A stretch of 64,000 nucleotides of DNA, from NCBI RefSeq assembly GCF_001638985.1, contig NW_017265138.1, positions 1,302,001-1,366,000 on the forward strand, written 5' to 3'. How positions within the stretch are numbered: position 1 is the stretch's first letter; every line of letters begins with the position of its first letter. The DNA is from Phycomyces blakesleeanus NRRL 1555(-) (lineage: Eukaryota; Mucoromycota; Mucoromycetes; Mucorales; Phycomycetaceae). The position numbers and the translations under genes were made by a program. Under the pieces are notes generated by a model that saw nothing but the letters and a program-made list of their open reading frames with translations, was not told the DNA's origin and did no database searches. This document shows positions 1 to 12,221 of this stretch, in pieces.

Positions 1-860
1 TGGCTTTTGAATTTGTATAAGCTTGTCATCAATGGCTCCAACAACATCCTTCAAATGATTAAGATCTGTATTACTTGTGTGAGAAGCAAAGCCATTAGCA
101 ATTTCCCTTTGCTTCTCAATCATAGATGACTATACAATAGTCTTGCTGAGCATGTCTTTTCCTATGGTATTGCTAAAACATATTGTAAACTTGCTATAAG
201 ACCCATGACTAACATCAAGTATTGCTTTAGCAACTTGGTAACCAAAATGAGTATTGGCAAATCTCTACAAAACAACAGCTACCTGCTGGAAACACTGCAG
301 ACATTATCTTGCTCACGATCAGACCTTGCATATGCTGCAGTATTTCTGAGGGCGTTCACAAGTATCTCAAATGTTGATTTGATGATGTGATAATGAGCCG
401 TGAAGCTATGCTCTCCAGTCTTTTCATCCATCAAGTTGAGGCAATCAATTGTCCACCAGCAATATGTTTCTTGATCTGCATGTCTATGAGTTAGAGGTCA
501 TTCTTGAATCATAGATACACCTCCAATGTAGATCAAAAAGAAAATATCTTGGTTGATTAACCTCATTGATTTTAAGATCTTGTTCATGTGAAACTTATTG
601 ATAGCTGGAAAAAATGTCATTATATATTTATCTTCTTCATTGTCAATATTTTGCTTAAGAGATAATATAATCTTGATTTATTTAGCATTTTCATATCTAA
701 CGCCTTTGGATTTAACGTCTTTGGATTCTTTAACATTATATTCCTTACCATCAGTTACTTTTTTTATATAAATTGCTTATGACTTTCAGCAGATTACTTA
801 ACAAGAAGTTTAACTACTTCCATCTTTTCGTTAGACAAATGTTTATATGAATGGTTTGAG
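1..860 (-). pseudogene. Decayed unknown coding region, truncated by the window edge
   Basis: Reading the minus strand gives a long, obviously protein-like but broken frame. From about 850 down to 1 there are segments such as LSNEKMEVVKLLVK, an acidic DNEEDKYIMTFFPAI stretch (about 650-610), an AHYHIIKSTFEILVNALRN stretch (about 400-330), and a hydrophilic helix-like tail (KQREIANGFASHTSN, about 120-70). At least four in-frame stops and two frameshifts separate them. I do not recognise the family. The composition (DxExD, WWTIDCLNLMDEK) does not match the transposases elsewhere in the window. The 3' end lies outside the window. The only plus-strand frame here (205-390) is a shadow. It could be a degraded host gene or transposon accessory gene. 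Confidence 0.5.
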
Positions 861-2336
861 CTTGTTAAGAACATTGTTCAGAGTAATAAATATTTATATG
901 TATAATAGTAAAAGCAAATAAAAAAGCTTTGATTCATTATCCTTTCAAAGAAAATAGATCAGTAGTATAGTATTGATTATAACACCAATTAAAAATTATA
1001 TGAAGATCACCTATGTTTGGTAATTAACACTATCATATATAAAGTGATTAGTATCTATATCAATATGCAATTCTATATCAATAATGCACTCCAAAAGCAC
1101 CTATAGTATATTCTTATATTCTAAGTTTCAAGCTCTTAGTTATACCCACTGACAAGTAGTTCCATGTTAAATACATGACATGCGTTTTGGTATGGGAAAC
1201 TTATTCCCCGAAGTCCAAACAATCTTTTGGGAGAGTGTATTAATACATTGGTTCAATACAATATATATCATCACTTCATCCGAAATAAAATAAACACAAC
1301 ACAAAAGTAATTTCGATTTATGTGTGCGTCCATATGTGCGCAAAGTGTGCACAATATGTTTACAAAAACAAATTGTATTGTGTATGCGTCCGTATGCACC
1401 AAACATATTTTGTTAGTATATATAAATAAATACTTAAATGTTTTAGATTTACTAAACTGCCCCTTTTACTCAATTTCACATCTAATATTTGTAATTAAAT
1501 TTATAAAATGATTAGAATTGTCAATTATTTAATGTTGCACCAAACGTTTTTTGTTGCTTTTGTATTTTTCTATGTGCTCTAATTTCATTACTTATTCTAA
1601 ACACATAAAAATAAGCATACAGTTCAAAGAGATACAAATATATATATTTATATTTTAATAAACTTAAAAATAAGATCTAAGTTATATTGTTGTGAGCCCT
1701 AAGTCAGCAACTATGAGTAATGAATTAGAATTAGGATTCATTTCCAATGCTTTTCAATCAGAAGTAACTACTTTAATTACAGGCATTGAGTGAGCAAAAG
1801 TGAGCAAAGGAGGAGCACTACTCAGCAAGATACTACAGTAAAAAGAACTTTATACAGAAGCTAAGATATTATAGTATTTCATAAAATAGTATAAATATTA
1901 CCAACATTATTGTGAACAGACATTATCTTTTATTTTCTTCAAAAGTTCTCTATTTCCTTTTTACCCTTTCAGCCAAGCACTGACTTTCTCTGACTGAGTT
2001 AATTCTAATTTATTTTAACATATTTGTTTTTTAAGTTTTTAATAGTAATATATAGTGTTCTGGATAGTTATAAAAATTATTCTTCTGTCCTAATTTTGAA
2101 ATGATTCATAGTAAAACCATCTCGGCTTAGACCGATGTCTATATCAAGTAAGGTGTTTTATATTTTGATATACTTGGTTTTCTCTTTTTTCTTGTGTCAC
2201 TTTATTTTGGTTTTATTTGTATAAAAAAACATGAAGCATAGAGAACAGAAAACATAGAGAAGTAGGCATATAAATATAATTACGAAATAAGTAAAAAATA
2301 AAAGCATAAAGAATAGTATAAAAAAATTAGCATAAT
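861..2336. other. AT-rich intergenic stretch, no gene seen
   Basis: No frame longer than about 80 codons with protein-like composition. Short frames around 1167-1511 overlap a region with repeated TGTGTGCGTCCATATGTGCG-type words and look like chance. Confidence 0.5.
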
Positions 2337-2582
2337 TTACATAAATTTTGCCCACAAAGAAGAATAGTAACTGGTCAAAGATATGTATCTTCCTGAATCC
2401 AGCACTGACATAGTTGAAAAGATGTTGTCAATAAGAGTATTCTGGCTTGTTGTTGATTGAATAGCGTTAGGGAGCATAGTAGTCATATTTTTGTTATTAA
2501 TAAATTGAAGTAACATTGTTTTCTTGATTGATTCTTTTGTGAAATCAACATTAAAGTCACCAGCAATGGTTATATGCATCAC
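2337..2582 (-). pseudogene. Fragment of an endonuclease/exonuclease/phosphatase-type domain
   Basis: The 81-codon frame begins with HITIAGDFNVDF, the GDFN motif of APE-like endonucleases. It continues with TLIDNIFS and DSGRYISLTSYYSSLW, corresponding to the usual T-x-ID-xIF and S-D/Y-H/S segments near the C terminus of this domain. The catalytic SDH triplet appears as TSY, so the fragment is probably inactive. Such domains occur in non-LTR retrotransposon ORF2 and at the C terminus of Helentron-type helicases. Nothing else of either element is attached here, so which one it came from cannot be decided. The upstream sequence is AT-rich and non-coding, and the frame has no ATG ahead of its second residue. 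Treat as a relic. Confidence 0.55.
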
Positions 2583-3330
2583 TGCAAAAGACTGCTGATT
2601 TTAGTTCCTGAAAACCTGCAAAAATTTTACTACAATTTTTGATTTTTAATTTTTTCAAATAATTTCTATTTTTTTCTGTTGTGATTTCAGATCGCTCTTT
2701 TTTAGCTGTAAAATCACACTACCGTCATTTTTTTGGCCATAAAATTACAAAATTGGGTTTTTTTTTATATTATACACTTCTTTGATATAATTCTAAATTA
2801 CACTGAAAAAACACTTATACAAAAGTTAATATAATATTTAATAAAAATTATATATATTCTTAACGTTTCACTTTTTCTATTTCAAAATAAATCATTTAAA
2901 TATTTTTTATGTATTATAAATGTGAATATAAGAACATATTTAATCAATATATTTCAAGGGAACGAGACAAAAGGTTGTGATTTCATTTTTACTGTGGCAA
3001 TATTTTTGTGTGATTTTTCCCTTTGATATATGAAACTAAAATATCAGATTTTTTTATTTCACATGTTGTGAGAGGCGAATGTTTCATTTTTGGATTATTT
3101 TTCGTCATGGTCGAATCATCGTCATATCAAATATTATAATTCTAAAAAAAGACTTTTAAAAAAAATTGCGTACACTTTTAGTAATGTACACAGTATTTGA
3201 CTTGATTAATGACTTAACGATATATGAGTATAATTATGATGATACGTGCAGTAGATGTATCAAAGAATTACTTGGCATACTATAGTCATGGCATGAAGCA
3301 GTATTTTATATATTTATAATTTTTTTTTGG
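2583..3330. other. AT-rich region upstream of the transposase gene
   Basis: No coding frame. This is where the 5' terminus of the first three-gene element should lie, but no CACTGG-type end is visible. Confidence 0.4.
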
Positions 3331-3340
3331 TATATAAATA
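3331..3340 (+). promoter_or_regulatory. TATA box for the first transposase gene
   Basis: TATATAAATA preceded by a T-tract, about 60 bp upstream of the ATG at 3399. The same arrangement recurs before other element genes in the window. Confidence 0.5.
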
Positions 3341-3398
3341 CCTTGATCAAGATCTCTTAAAATCTATATAATTTTTTTTATAATTTAAAACAACCGAC

Positions 3399-6300
3399 AT
3401 GTCCAATAATCAAAAGAAAGACAGTTATGTTATCTGCAAATGTCCAGACTGTACAAAGTTGGATAGCTGTGGAAAGAAACAGAAAAGACAAAATGCACAA
3501 TGACACTATGAGAAACATATAGTGCCTGTTGCCAAAGACGATGCAATGGGTAAATAACAAGAATAATTCGAGCTGTACATGTAAAATTAATGTAAATTAA
3601 TTCATAAAATAGATGTTCCTGAAGAACATTTTGATGACATGGAAGTAGATAGTATTGACAGTGACAATGACAATGATTATGATTACAAGAACGAAGGCAA
3701 AGGCGAATATGAAGACGAAAATGAAGAACAAAACATTGAATTTGATCAAGAAGGTAAGAAAATAAAATAAAATAAATGAACAAAATAATAATTGAAACTG
3801 ATATATATTTTTTTTATTTTTTATTTTTTATTTTTTATATGATTATAATTGTAATTATATTTTTATTTCTACATCTTTACAACAATTATTCCTTTCAAGT
3901 TGACTTACCTTTGTCTCAAGAAGAGTCCATCTTTACTGCCAAAGATACAATTACAGGAGCATTTGTGGTTGATGGTAATGAGATTAAAGAAGGTGATACC
4001 AGTTTTGATTTTGAACAAGAAGAAAACTTTGATGAGACCAGTGGGACCTTGATAGTAGAATCAGGTATGAATTAATAAGGTATAGAAAATTAATCAATAT
4101 ATTAATTTAAACTAACTTAACCTTTGTCTTCATAGTTCGTCCTTCGTCTTTTGATAACATGCCCTTGTATATCCGCTTTGTTGCAGTATTCATTGTCATA
4201 TTTCACTTGATCTTTTTGGTGGAAAGCGGTGGATCGATTCTCATTGAATTTTGTAATACTCTACTGTCTCTCTGTGATATGTCTGGCGCCCTTCCACTGA
4301 CAATCAATAGCTTGAAGCATAAGACAGGATTTAACATGGAAACAGACGGAATGACAGTATACATTGCATGCTCACAATGTCATTCGATTTATCCTCTGGA
4401 AACAAGTCAAAGAGTCTGTACATTTAAGAAATTCTCTCAATCCGCCATTTGCAACAACAATCTCTTTAAAGTGTCAACCGGAAATCGTTCTCTTCCAGCA
4501 ATGGTATATCCATTCAACTCTCTGAAGTACGCCTTGCAACAAAAATTCTCCAAGCCAGATTTCGTGTCCAAAATCAATTTGTGGAGAAATCGTCAAATAA
4601 TTGAAAACACCAAACTTGACATTTTCGATGGTGCAGTTTGGAGTGATATTAAAGACATCAATGGCAGATGGTTTGTTGATGATAGCCGATCTTTAATGTT
4701 GACTCTGAATATCGATTGGTTTCAGCCATTTGATGGATGAACACATTCCAGTGGTGCGATATATCTCTCTATCAACAATCTCCCACGGAGTGAACGCCTT
4801 AAGTCTGAAAATGTCATTCTTGTTGGTATGATGCCTGGGCCGAAGGAAGCAAGCACTGACAGCATGAATCATTACTTGAAGCCACTCGTTGACGAATTGT
4901 TGGAGATGTACATTGGTGTAGAAATGACAGACTCACAAAATAGAAAGATTGTTGTTTGTGCTGCATTAATGTGTGTTGCCTGTGATATCCCTGCCACTCG
5001 CAAAACCTCTGGATTTACTGGCCACATGAGCACATGCGCCTGTCACAAATGTCAACGACAATTCACAACTATAAAGAAGACCAGCAAGCTTGACTACTCT
5101 GGATTCAAGTATAGCATTTGGGTGAGACGCACGAAGACAATGAATCTGGAACACACTGTCAGCTGGGCAAATGCATTGAACAATACTGAGCGAACATACC
5201 TAGAAAAAGAAAATGGCACTCGGTGGTCAGACCTTCATCGATTATCTTACTTTGACCCAGTCCGCTTTACAGTTATAGACCCGATGCATAACCTCTATCT
5301 TGGAACTGCAAAGCGAATGATTCAGATATGGTGCGAGTGTAACTACATCAATGAAAAGAATCAGTTAACTATCCAAGAGCTTGCCAATGGTATTGTTGTA
5401 CCTTGTGGATATGCGCGTATAACAAAGAAGATTGCCAATGGGTTTTCATTCATGAAAGCTGACGAGTGGAAGTCGTGGTGCATCATATACTCTCCATTTG
5501 TTCTGAAGCATGTGCTCCCAGCCAAGAATCTCGAAAATTGGATTTTGTTTGTTGATGCATGCCGCTTACTCACAAAACCTTCGATTAATGACAAAGAAAT
5601 AGACGAAGCCCACAGTAAACTCCAATTGTTTTGTACAAGATTTCAGACACTGTATGGAAAATCGGCTGTGACACCGAATATGCATCTACATCTTCATCTT
5701 GGCGAGTGTGTTCATGACTTTGGGCCAATTTATGCTTTCTGGTTATACAGTTTCGAGAGATACAATGGTTTGTTGAAGAATATCGAAACAAATCAAAAAG
5801 GCGGCTTCGAATCAACAATGATGAAGAGATTTTTAGAGAGAACATACATTGGCAGCTTCATACAATCTTTTGTCAACCATCTTCCCCAGTTCGCAATTGA
5901 CTTTCTGCATCGCATTTCAAATAGTCAAGATCAATTAGCAGCATTGCATCCATCTTCTACTGCCAGTACCTTTTCTCTGTCTGACTTTGTTGAATATTCG
6001 TTAAACCCTCATCATTCTGCTTTGGGTTGTGAGCCATTGCCCCCTTCAGTGTTTCCGATTAAACTCGACCAAAGGATTACAATGTGCAAGGGACATTATG
6101 AATGTTTACTGGAGTTTTACAGACACGCGTATGGCAGTCACGATATTTTTGGCCATTATTCAAACTGCGAGTCTAACCAGATTTTTGTCAATAACCGAAT
6201 TGAGAAAATAAAACGGATATCTCTTCTTGGACAGGAATACTCTTCTGGATCTTATTTCCGCGCCTATTATCTTGAGAATAACAGTGAAGATAAAGCAGCG

Positions 6301-6596
6301 TTTTCTGGCCATATACTGTATTTATTTCAACATTTGATAACCATCAACGAAACTGTCATCACCCATACTTTTGTGTTTGTTGAGTGATACTCTAGTTATT
6401 CTTCGGGGAGTGTTACCAGCCAATGTTAAATAAAGGCATTGAGCTCTGGAATGAACCTTCTTCTGTATTTAATTATGAATGTATTATTCCAGTACATCGT
6501 TTATATTCACCAATCGCAATTGCTAAATATAGGTTTACTATAACTAGTGAATTTAAACGTTTAGTAATCCCTTTACCCCAAAAAATAGAAGCTTAA
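3399..6596 (+). pseudogene. Tnp2-like (CACTA/Plavaka-type) transposase, copy 1, broken
   Basis: Four exons fit well: 3399-3549, 3613-3753, 3900-4064 and 4136 onward, all with GT..AG introns and consistent phase. Exon 1 carries a CxCxxC zinc-like motif (CKCPDC), exons 2-3 are acidic linkers, and exon 4 holds the transposase core. Recognisable blocks are GMMPGPKE (about 4830), CVACDIPATRKTSGF (about 4970), a CACHKCQRQF zinc cluster (about 5035), DPMHNLYLGT (5278), and NMHLHLHLG followed by FGPIYAFW and FERYNGLLKN (5677-5780). These match the Tnp2 family of CACTA transposases; DDE-type DNA cleavage is inferred from that. Breaks are TGA at 3501 (Arg in copy 2), TGA at 4738, TGA at 6385 (Trp in both sister copies) and a frameshift near 6420, after which the C-terminal IIPVHRLYSP block resumes and ends at TAA 6594-6596. 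It is convergent with the gene at 6677-7897. Confidence 0.85.
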
Positions 6597-6676
6597 ATAA
6601 TATTAATAAAATACCACTTTGCACTTTTATCAATTTATTAGAAAATGTTTGATTTATTGTCTTATTGTTTCTTTGA

Positions 6677-7897
6677 CTATGATGGCAGCTTGTTTGCCTT
6701 GGTCTTACTAAGCTGCTTATCTCTTATTCCTTTAAATTTATGCTCGAATGGACAGGTATTATTTTTCTTATCATGAGCTGCCTCATAATCCACATCAAGT
6801 TCATCAACGAACCTATCTCCCTATATGTCAATGTAAGTATTATTACACACCATCCAAAAAAATAGTTTTTTGTACTATACCTCTTCACTTTTCCAGCTTG
6901 GGCGGAATCTCCAAAAAAAAACTCTTTTCTGAGGACGAATCCTGTTCCTCTTCTTCTCTTTCGTCATCACTCTCAAGGTCTGACATGTAATCAGCATGGA
7001 GAATACTGTCAACATTTTCTCCAAAGCTGTTCACAAAGTGTGCCCGATTGGCTTTCAAGGTAGATTGTCTTCTTTCACACGACTATATATAAATATATAA
7101 TATTTCTAATTTAATATCACATCTAGTATATTATGTGCATGTGTTTTTTACCTTTACACGTCGCTGACGAAGACAGGCCCATCGATTCTCTTCCTGCTTC
7201 TTTTCTCCTGTTTTTTTTTCTTGCAACTTTCTGTTGCCAATGTGCCGCACAATCTTAGTTCGAAGAGTTGGCAAGTCCACCTTTTCCCCCTCTTCTTGAC
7301 GACGAAGGTAATTGGTAACAGACTTCAGAACGAGTCTGTTTCCCTCACTGTTTTTATTTTCATTGGTATTGTATTGGTCATACAATTTCTCTTCACTCAA
7401 ATAATCGCGCAACAATTGCTATAATATAAATGTATATTAAATTCTATTTACATAAAAACATATTATGATTACTTACATCCAATGTTGGTTGACGTCCAGG
7501 CGACATGTCTTGCTCAACTGCATTACTAGCAGTGGCTTCAGCTTTCTCAGAAGATGTGTTTTTCAAAACAGTGTTTAAGACACCATTCATGGTATCAAGT
7601 TTCTCATACACATCATGGATGTTACGAGTTCTACCTGACGAATCACCTTCAAGATTCAACCGAGCTCTCTTTGGTGCTAGTGGTCTTTGATTGCTCACTG
7701 TTCCCTGTGAGTGTTGCAACATTATCGTCCTTATATCATTGGTATTTCTTGGTGGGCTTTTTTTTTGATTTTTATAAAAAACGAAAATAAAATTAATATA
7801 AGAAAATTGAAGACTGCCTGGTTTTAATCTACCTTCCCACAGAAGGTTCTTCACCAAAAGCATTGTTAACTGAATTGTTATTGAGATTTCTTGACAT
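6677..7897 (-). pseudogene. RPSWRS-family coiled-coil gene, copy 1 (element companion gene)
   Basis: Five minus-strand exons with clean splice sites: 7897-7833, 7756-7477, 7418-7152, 7082-6881 and 6820-6677. The protein starts MSRNLNNNSVNNAFGEEPS, has a helical segment (IHDVYEKLDTMNGVLNTVL), a basic Arg/Lys-rich region (VRHIGNRKLQEKKTGEKK), an acidic run (SDLESDDE) and the family hallmark RFRPSWKSEE just before the last intron. The last exon begins RFVDELDVDYEAA. Reaching the hallmark requires one extra base in a T9 run (A9 at 6913-6921 on +), so this copy is frameshifted or the run is mis-sequenced. Relatives lie at 23558-24831 and 44875-46002, each next to the same transposase type. Function is unknown; a DNA- or transposase-binding role is only a guess from the basic and coiled-coil segments. 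Confidence 0.65.
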
Positions 7898-8221
7898 TGT
7901 GAATAATAAGAATAGCTTGTTTTTTTTAAATCCAAAGGGTCTATTTATATTATGTTTAATTTGGGCTTTAAGTTTTATTCTTTCTCAGAGAATACCATGA
8001 TCTATTACGTAACAAGAACAGCTTTGAATGTTTCCACTCTTGTTGTGAGTATTTTATGTGTTTCTTTAATTTAATTTTCAATCCATGTTTTATTCTTATA
8101 TTATGTATTAGTATTTGAATAATATGATTTTATACTATACTCTGTTTTTCATATGTATTAGCTGCTGACATAGTACAACTGCGTTTTCTTTCAATTCTAA
8201 GTTACAGACAAAAATTATTTT
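7898..8221. other. Spacer between divergent element genes
   Basis: AT-rich, no frame. It probably contains the promoters of the flanking divergent genes, but no clear TATA box could be assigned. Confidence 0.35.
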
Positions 8222-9000
8222 TTGATTTATTTATTTTTAAAAAAAAACCCCGAATTCGTATTTAATAGAATAACCGCGCCCCTCTTTTTTATTTTCTCTT
8301 TCTTTAACCTGCTCTTCTCGTTTTGTCTCTTTTTATATGTCTTGGTAAGCTTACTCTTAAGATTTCAACTTTTATTAATACTTTTGGCTTTTAGAATCAT
8401 CTTAATATATATTAGATAAACAATACACTCAACAAGCATTCAAAACAGTACAGGTAATAAACAATCTCCTAACCAAAATGAAACACCTTGCTGACTAAAT
8501 ATCTTTTATTTTTAAAATGATAGGACTTCTACCCATTTTGTAATAAAAGATGTTTTGCTCTTGACACTATATACTTTCTGGTATTTTCAGTCTATGAAAA
8601 GGTAATATATATATAACTCAACTTAAATAATGTAACTTATCAATTCTTCTTCTCAGATAAATATGTCACACCTTTTTTTCAAGTCATACTGGTTTGCTCC
8701 CTTTTGCAAATGCGTGTCTATAATATGTAAGTAATTCAAGTGTCTTTACAATCAAAGCGTACATATTAATAAAGTTGTTTATTTTATTTCTTGCTTTTTA
8801 TTTAAAAGAAAATATCAATCAAACGGATTTTTATTCTATCGCAAGATTTGTTATGAACCCCCATAAATGATCTAGTAAGTATGTTATTTCATTTTATTTC
8901 ATAAAGAAACCTGTATTAATACTTCTGTATCTTTTTTTGCTCTAAGCTAATGTAGTTCCAAACAAACGTATTCTCCAAGAAAATACCAAGGATTTCATTT
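8222..9000 (+). CDS. Tiny-exon hydrophobic gene, copy 1 (putative)
   Basis: A hydrophobic, signal-peptide-like stretch (FFIFSFFNLLFSFCLFLYVL) ends in TATGTCTTG followed by a GTAAG donor near 8343. Downstream are several short segments bounded by convincing splice signals: ..TTTTAG at about 8394, ..AATGATAG at about 8523, ..TTTTCAG at about 8590, ..CTTCTCAG|ATAAATATGTCACACC at about 8657, ..TTTAAAAG at about 8809 and ..CTCTAAG at about 8947. The layout (hydrophobic exon ending before GTAAG, then 40-100-nt exons) matches three other loci at 22.2-23.2, 38.2-39.3 and 43.0-44.6 kb, each in the same position relative to the RPSWRS gene where one is present. No ATG is evident at the start of the open frame, so the beginning is uncertain. 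Product unknown; secreted or membrane protein is only an inference. Confidence 0.4.
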
Positions 9001-9690
9001 TCAGTTAAAGAAGTGTAAAACCAAAAAACGCGCTGAATACATGAAACCGATATGGTAGGGAAGTATAGTATAAGTTAGGTCATCCAATGTATTCAAGCCA
9101 TCCAATAAATGAAAGTATAACATGTATACAAGTCGTACTATTCGGATACACACTTTTAAAGAAGTATTAGTGGTCCATATTAAATAGCTAAATATATTTT
9201 CCAACCATTCAAAAATCAATAAAAACCATTTTTTCCATGAGATTCTATTTCAAATGCGTCATCTCTTGATGATGTCAACAAGATCTATTTAAGTTTTTTT
9301 TTACAATCATTCATTTGAATGCTGGTTCCTGTCAGATTTCAGACTGATTCTAGGTCGATTTTAGTGAGGTCTATCCAATAATATCATGTAATTAAAGCAA
9401 ATAAAATTTTTTAAGAGGTAGAGAGTTCAAAGCCAATTCCATAACAAGTAGGGTTTAGGTACGGTTTGAAGTTATGGGTGAATATATAACCAGAATTACA
9501 GACAATTATAACATTTCAAGAAAAGGGGGAATTATAACTCTCAATTTATCTATTGATTTTAGTATCTATAATCTCATCATTTGGTTAACTAAATGAACCA
9601 ATTTTTGTAACAAATACCGAACTATAATTGAACATAAACCACCGATTTTTGGAGGATTTAACCAAAAATTAAGCTACTTAAATCGGTTGT
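9001..9690. other. AT-rich stretch between element 1 and the Helitron
   Basis: No gene. TTTTTTCCATGAG near 9228-9240 resembles the TTTTTCCAGTG terminus of the sister elements with changes, so element 1 may end here, but that is weak. Confidence 0.35.
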
Positions 9691-9697
9691 CTTTTGC

Positions 9698-12040
9698 AGT
9701 GATGAGTTTCTTGATGCTCGGTATGTCTCCGCTTCTGAAGCATGCTGGAGAATATTTTCTTTCAAGCTTCATCAAGAGTATCCCAGCCATCAACGACTTT
9801 CAATCCATCTGGAAAATGCCCAACCCGTATATTATAATCCATCTTCTAACCCAGAGGATGTTGCAAATTCCAGAAAAAACACTACTTTAATGGGATATTT
9901 CGACTATAATGCTACACACCCATCATCTGAAAAACTTCTTTACGTCGACTTTCCTTCTCTTTATGTATGGAATACAAAAGAACGAAAATGGACAGCATGT
10001 AAGAGGTTTGATAAAGGAACGATTGGCAGAGTTTACACAGTGTCTCCAAGAGATATTGAAAAATATTCGTTACGATTACTGCTGCATAATGTTAAAGGGG
10101 CCAAAAGCTTTGAAGACATACGTACAGTAGAAGGATGTGTGTATGAAACAAACCAAGCTGCATGTCGTGCTCTGGGATTACTTTTGAATGATGATGAGTG
10201 GAGTAACTGTATGGAAGAGGCAGCAGCTCATCAGATCCCATTTTCTTTACGAAGACTCTTTGCTATTCTTTTGATTTTCTGTGCAGTATCAGATCCTTTC
10301 TCTTTGTGGCTTGCTCATCGCGATTCTATGATTGAAGATTATCTTCATTTGGCAAGAGAAAGTAGTGGAATTCCTGCGTTAGCCCCCACACAAGATATGT
10401 TTGACAGATGTTTATGGGATATCGAAAGTCATCTATCTGCCAACTCTATGTCTCTCATGTTGTTCACTGGATTTGTTCTTCCACCAATGCCTGACATCCA
10501 GCACTTTAGCCCAAATGGGCAAGATGTTCAAGCCATCATACAAGAACAAGAAGATTTATGTGATCAAGCCCAGCTTTTGCCAGATCCAGATACATTGACA
10601 TTCAATAATTCACAAAGACGTGTCTATACAACAGTATTAAGTGCAATTGAAGAAAACGTGGGAGCCTCAAGATTGTACTTTGTCGATGGTCCAGGTGGGA
10701 CGGGAAAGACATTTGTCTTTAATGCCTTGCTTCAAAAAACTTGCCAACAAGGAAAAATTGCTCTTGCAGTAGCAACAAGTGGAATTGCTGCATTGCTGCT
10801 AGACGGTGGGCGTACAGCACATTCCAGGTTTAAGATTCCAGTGCAAGTTGATCTTAACTCCTTATGCTCCATCAACGCAAACTCGCAAACGGCACAACTT
10901 ATTAGAAGAACGGAATTGGTTATCTGGGACGAAGCTTCTATGATTAGTAAAGATGTTTTTAATACTGTAAGCAGATCCATGCAAGATATAATGAAGACTG
11001 TCGATCCATTGCTTGAAAACGTTCCATTTGGAGAGAAGTTGTTTGTCTTTGGAGGCGATTTTTGGCAGGTCCTTCCTGTTATACCCAAGGCAACAAGAGC
11101 TCAGGTTGTAAGCCAATGTATCAAGAAAGCATCTGCATGGAGAAATGTAAAAACCTTGCGGCTTACAACAAACATGCGAATTGCCCAAGCAAATAATGAA
11201 CAAGAAACATTAGAGCTTAGGGAATTTGGAGCATTTCTCTTGCAAGTTGGTAGTGGTTCTGCCCACACAACAGGCAGTGATGACACCATCCCAATTCCGC
11301 CCCATATGTTACTTTCTGGATGTAATCCTGCTGATCTGGCCAAAGCAGTTTTCCATGATCTCTCCTCTAATGCAGCCAACCATCATTTCCTCATGGGCCG
11401 TGCTTTGCTTACTCCTAAGAATAAAAATGTCAAGAAACTCAATGATATTCTTCTGAGCCAGTTTCCTGGAGAGGCACGAGAGTTTAAGAGCGTCGACCAG
11501 GGAATTGATGAAGATGGTCAGTTGACATATCCAGTTGAGCTACTAAATACCATTGATCCTGGATCCCTACCACCTCACTCACTGTCCTTAAAAAAAGGAT
11601 GTCCTATCATGCTTCTTCGCAATCTTGACCCAAAAAACGGTCTCTGTAATGGTACACGCCTGATTTGCAACTCTTTTGGAACATCTGTCATCAGAGCAAC
11701 AATTGTGACTGGATCAAATGCTGGGCAAGTATCTCTTATTCCAAGAATAAAGCTTAATCCATCTGGATCAAATAGTGAAATTGAATTCCAGCGGTTCCAA
11801 TTTCCAGTTCGTCTTGCATTCGCAATGACAATAAACAAGTCACAAGGTCAAACTCTTGAGAGTGTTGGATTATATCTCCCTGCCCCAGTATTCTCCCATG
11901 GCCAGCTGTATGTTGCTCTATCCCGGGTCAGAAAACCTTCTACAATCGAGATAATGCTTGATACACCAGCAAATTCCAACGAAACGGCAAATACTGTATT
12001 TACAGACAATGTTGTATTTAAGGAAGTCTTTGACATTTAG
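9698..12040 (+). CDS. Helitron PIF1-like helicase (C-terminal two thirds of RepHel)
   Basis: A single open frame runs from at least 9698 to the TAG at 12038-12040; the first ATG is at 9890 (716 codons). Superfamily 1 helicase motifs are complete: Walker A GPGGTGKTF near 10690, Walker B IWDEAS near 10925, GGDFWQVLPVI near 11055, LRLTTNMR near 11157, TINKSQGQTL near 11830 and YVALSRVR near 11911. The upstream part (DARYVSASEACWRIFSF, SDPFSLWLAHRDSM, FDRCLWDIESHLSANSMSL) matches the region preceding the helicase in Helitron proteins and the broken copy at 20981-21729. In Helitrons the helicase unwinds DNA during rolling-circle transposition. The absence of any stop over 780 codons is striking beside its decayed neighbours. 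Without Rep it cannot mobilise an element alone, though a truncated protein could be made. Confidence 0.9.
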   Translation, partial: SDEFLDARYVSASEACWRIFSFKLHQEYPSHQRLSIHLENAQPVYYNPSSNPEDVANSRKNTTLMGYFDYNATHPSSEKLLYVDFPSLYVWNTKERKWTACKRFDKGTIGRVYTVSPRDIEKYSLRLLLHNVKGAKSFEDIRTVEGCVYETNQAACRALGLLLNDDEWSNCMEEAAAHQIPFSLRRLFAILLIFCAVSDPFSLWLAHRDSMIEDYLHLARESSGIPALAPTQDMFDRCLWDIESHLSANSMSLMLFTGFVLPPMPDIQHFSPNGQDVQAIIQEQEDLCDQAQLLPDPDTLTFNNSQRRVYTTVLSAIEENVGASRLYFVDGPGGTGKTFVFNALLQKTCQQGKIALAVATSGIAALLLDGGRTAHSRFKIPVQVDLNSLCSINANSQTAQLIRRTELVIWDEASMISKDVFNTVSRSMQDIMKTVDPLLENVPFGEKLFVFGGDFWQVLPVIPKATRAQVVSQCIKKASAWRNVKTLRLTTNMRIAQANNEQETLELREFGAFLLQVGSGSAHTTGSDDTIPIPPHMLLSGCNPADLAKAVFHDLSSNAANHHFLMGRALLTPKNKNVKKLNDILLSQFPGEAREFKSVDQGIDEDGQLTYPVELLNTIDPGSLPPHSLSLKKGCPIMLLRNLDPKNGLCNGTRLICNSFGTSVIRATIVTGSNAGQVSLIPRIKLNPSGSNSEIEFQRFQFPVRLAFAMTINKSQGQTLESVGLYLPAPVFSHGQLYVALSRVRKPSTIEIMLDTPANSNETANTVFTDNVVFKEVFDI

Positions 12041-12221
12041 TAAAAAATTATATATAACATACATTATAAACTCATCTAACCAATTTTTTTTTGAATAATA
12101 AAACATCTATACATATCTTTTCTTTTCATATAATTCACTCAAATAAAATGTTCCTATTAATTGTGCTATACGGTACTTAGACTGCCAATAGGGAAGGGTT
12201 TTATATTAACTTCCGGTAGGC

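Noticed and set aside
3430..3783. 117-codon minus-strand frame
   Set aside because: Antisense of the acidic exons of the transposase gene, which have consistent splice sites and phase.
9228..9240. Right terminus of the first three-gene element
   Set aside because: TTTTTTCCATGAG differs from TTTTTCCAGTG and no matching left end was found, so the boundaries of copy 1 are left open.
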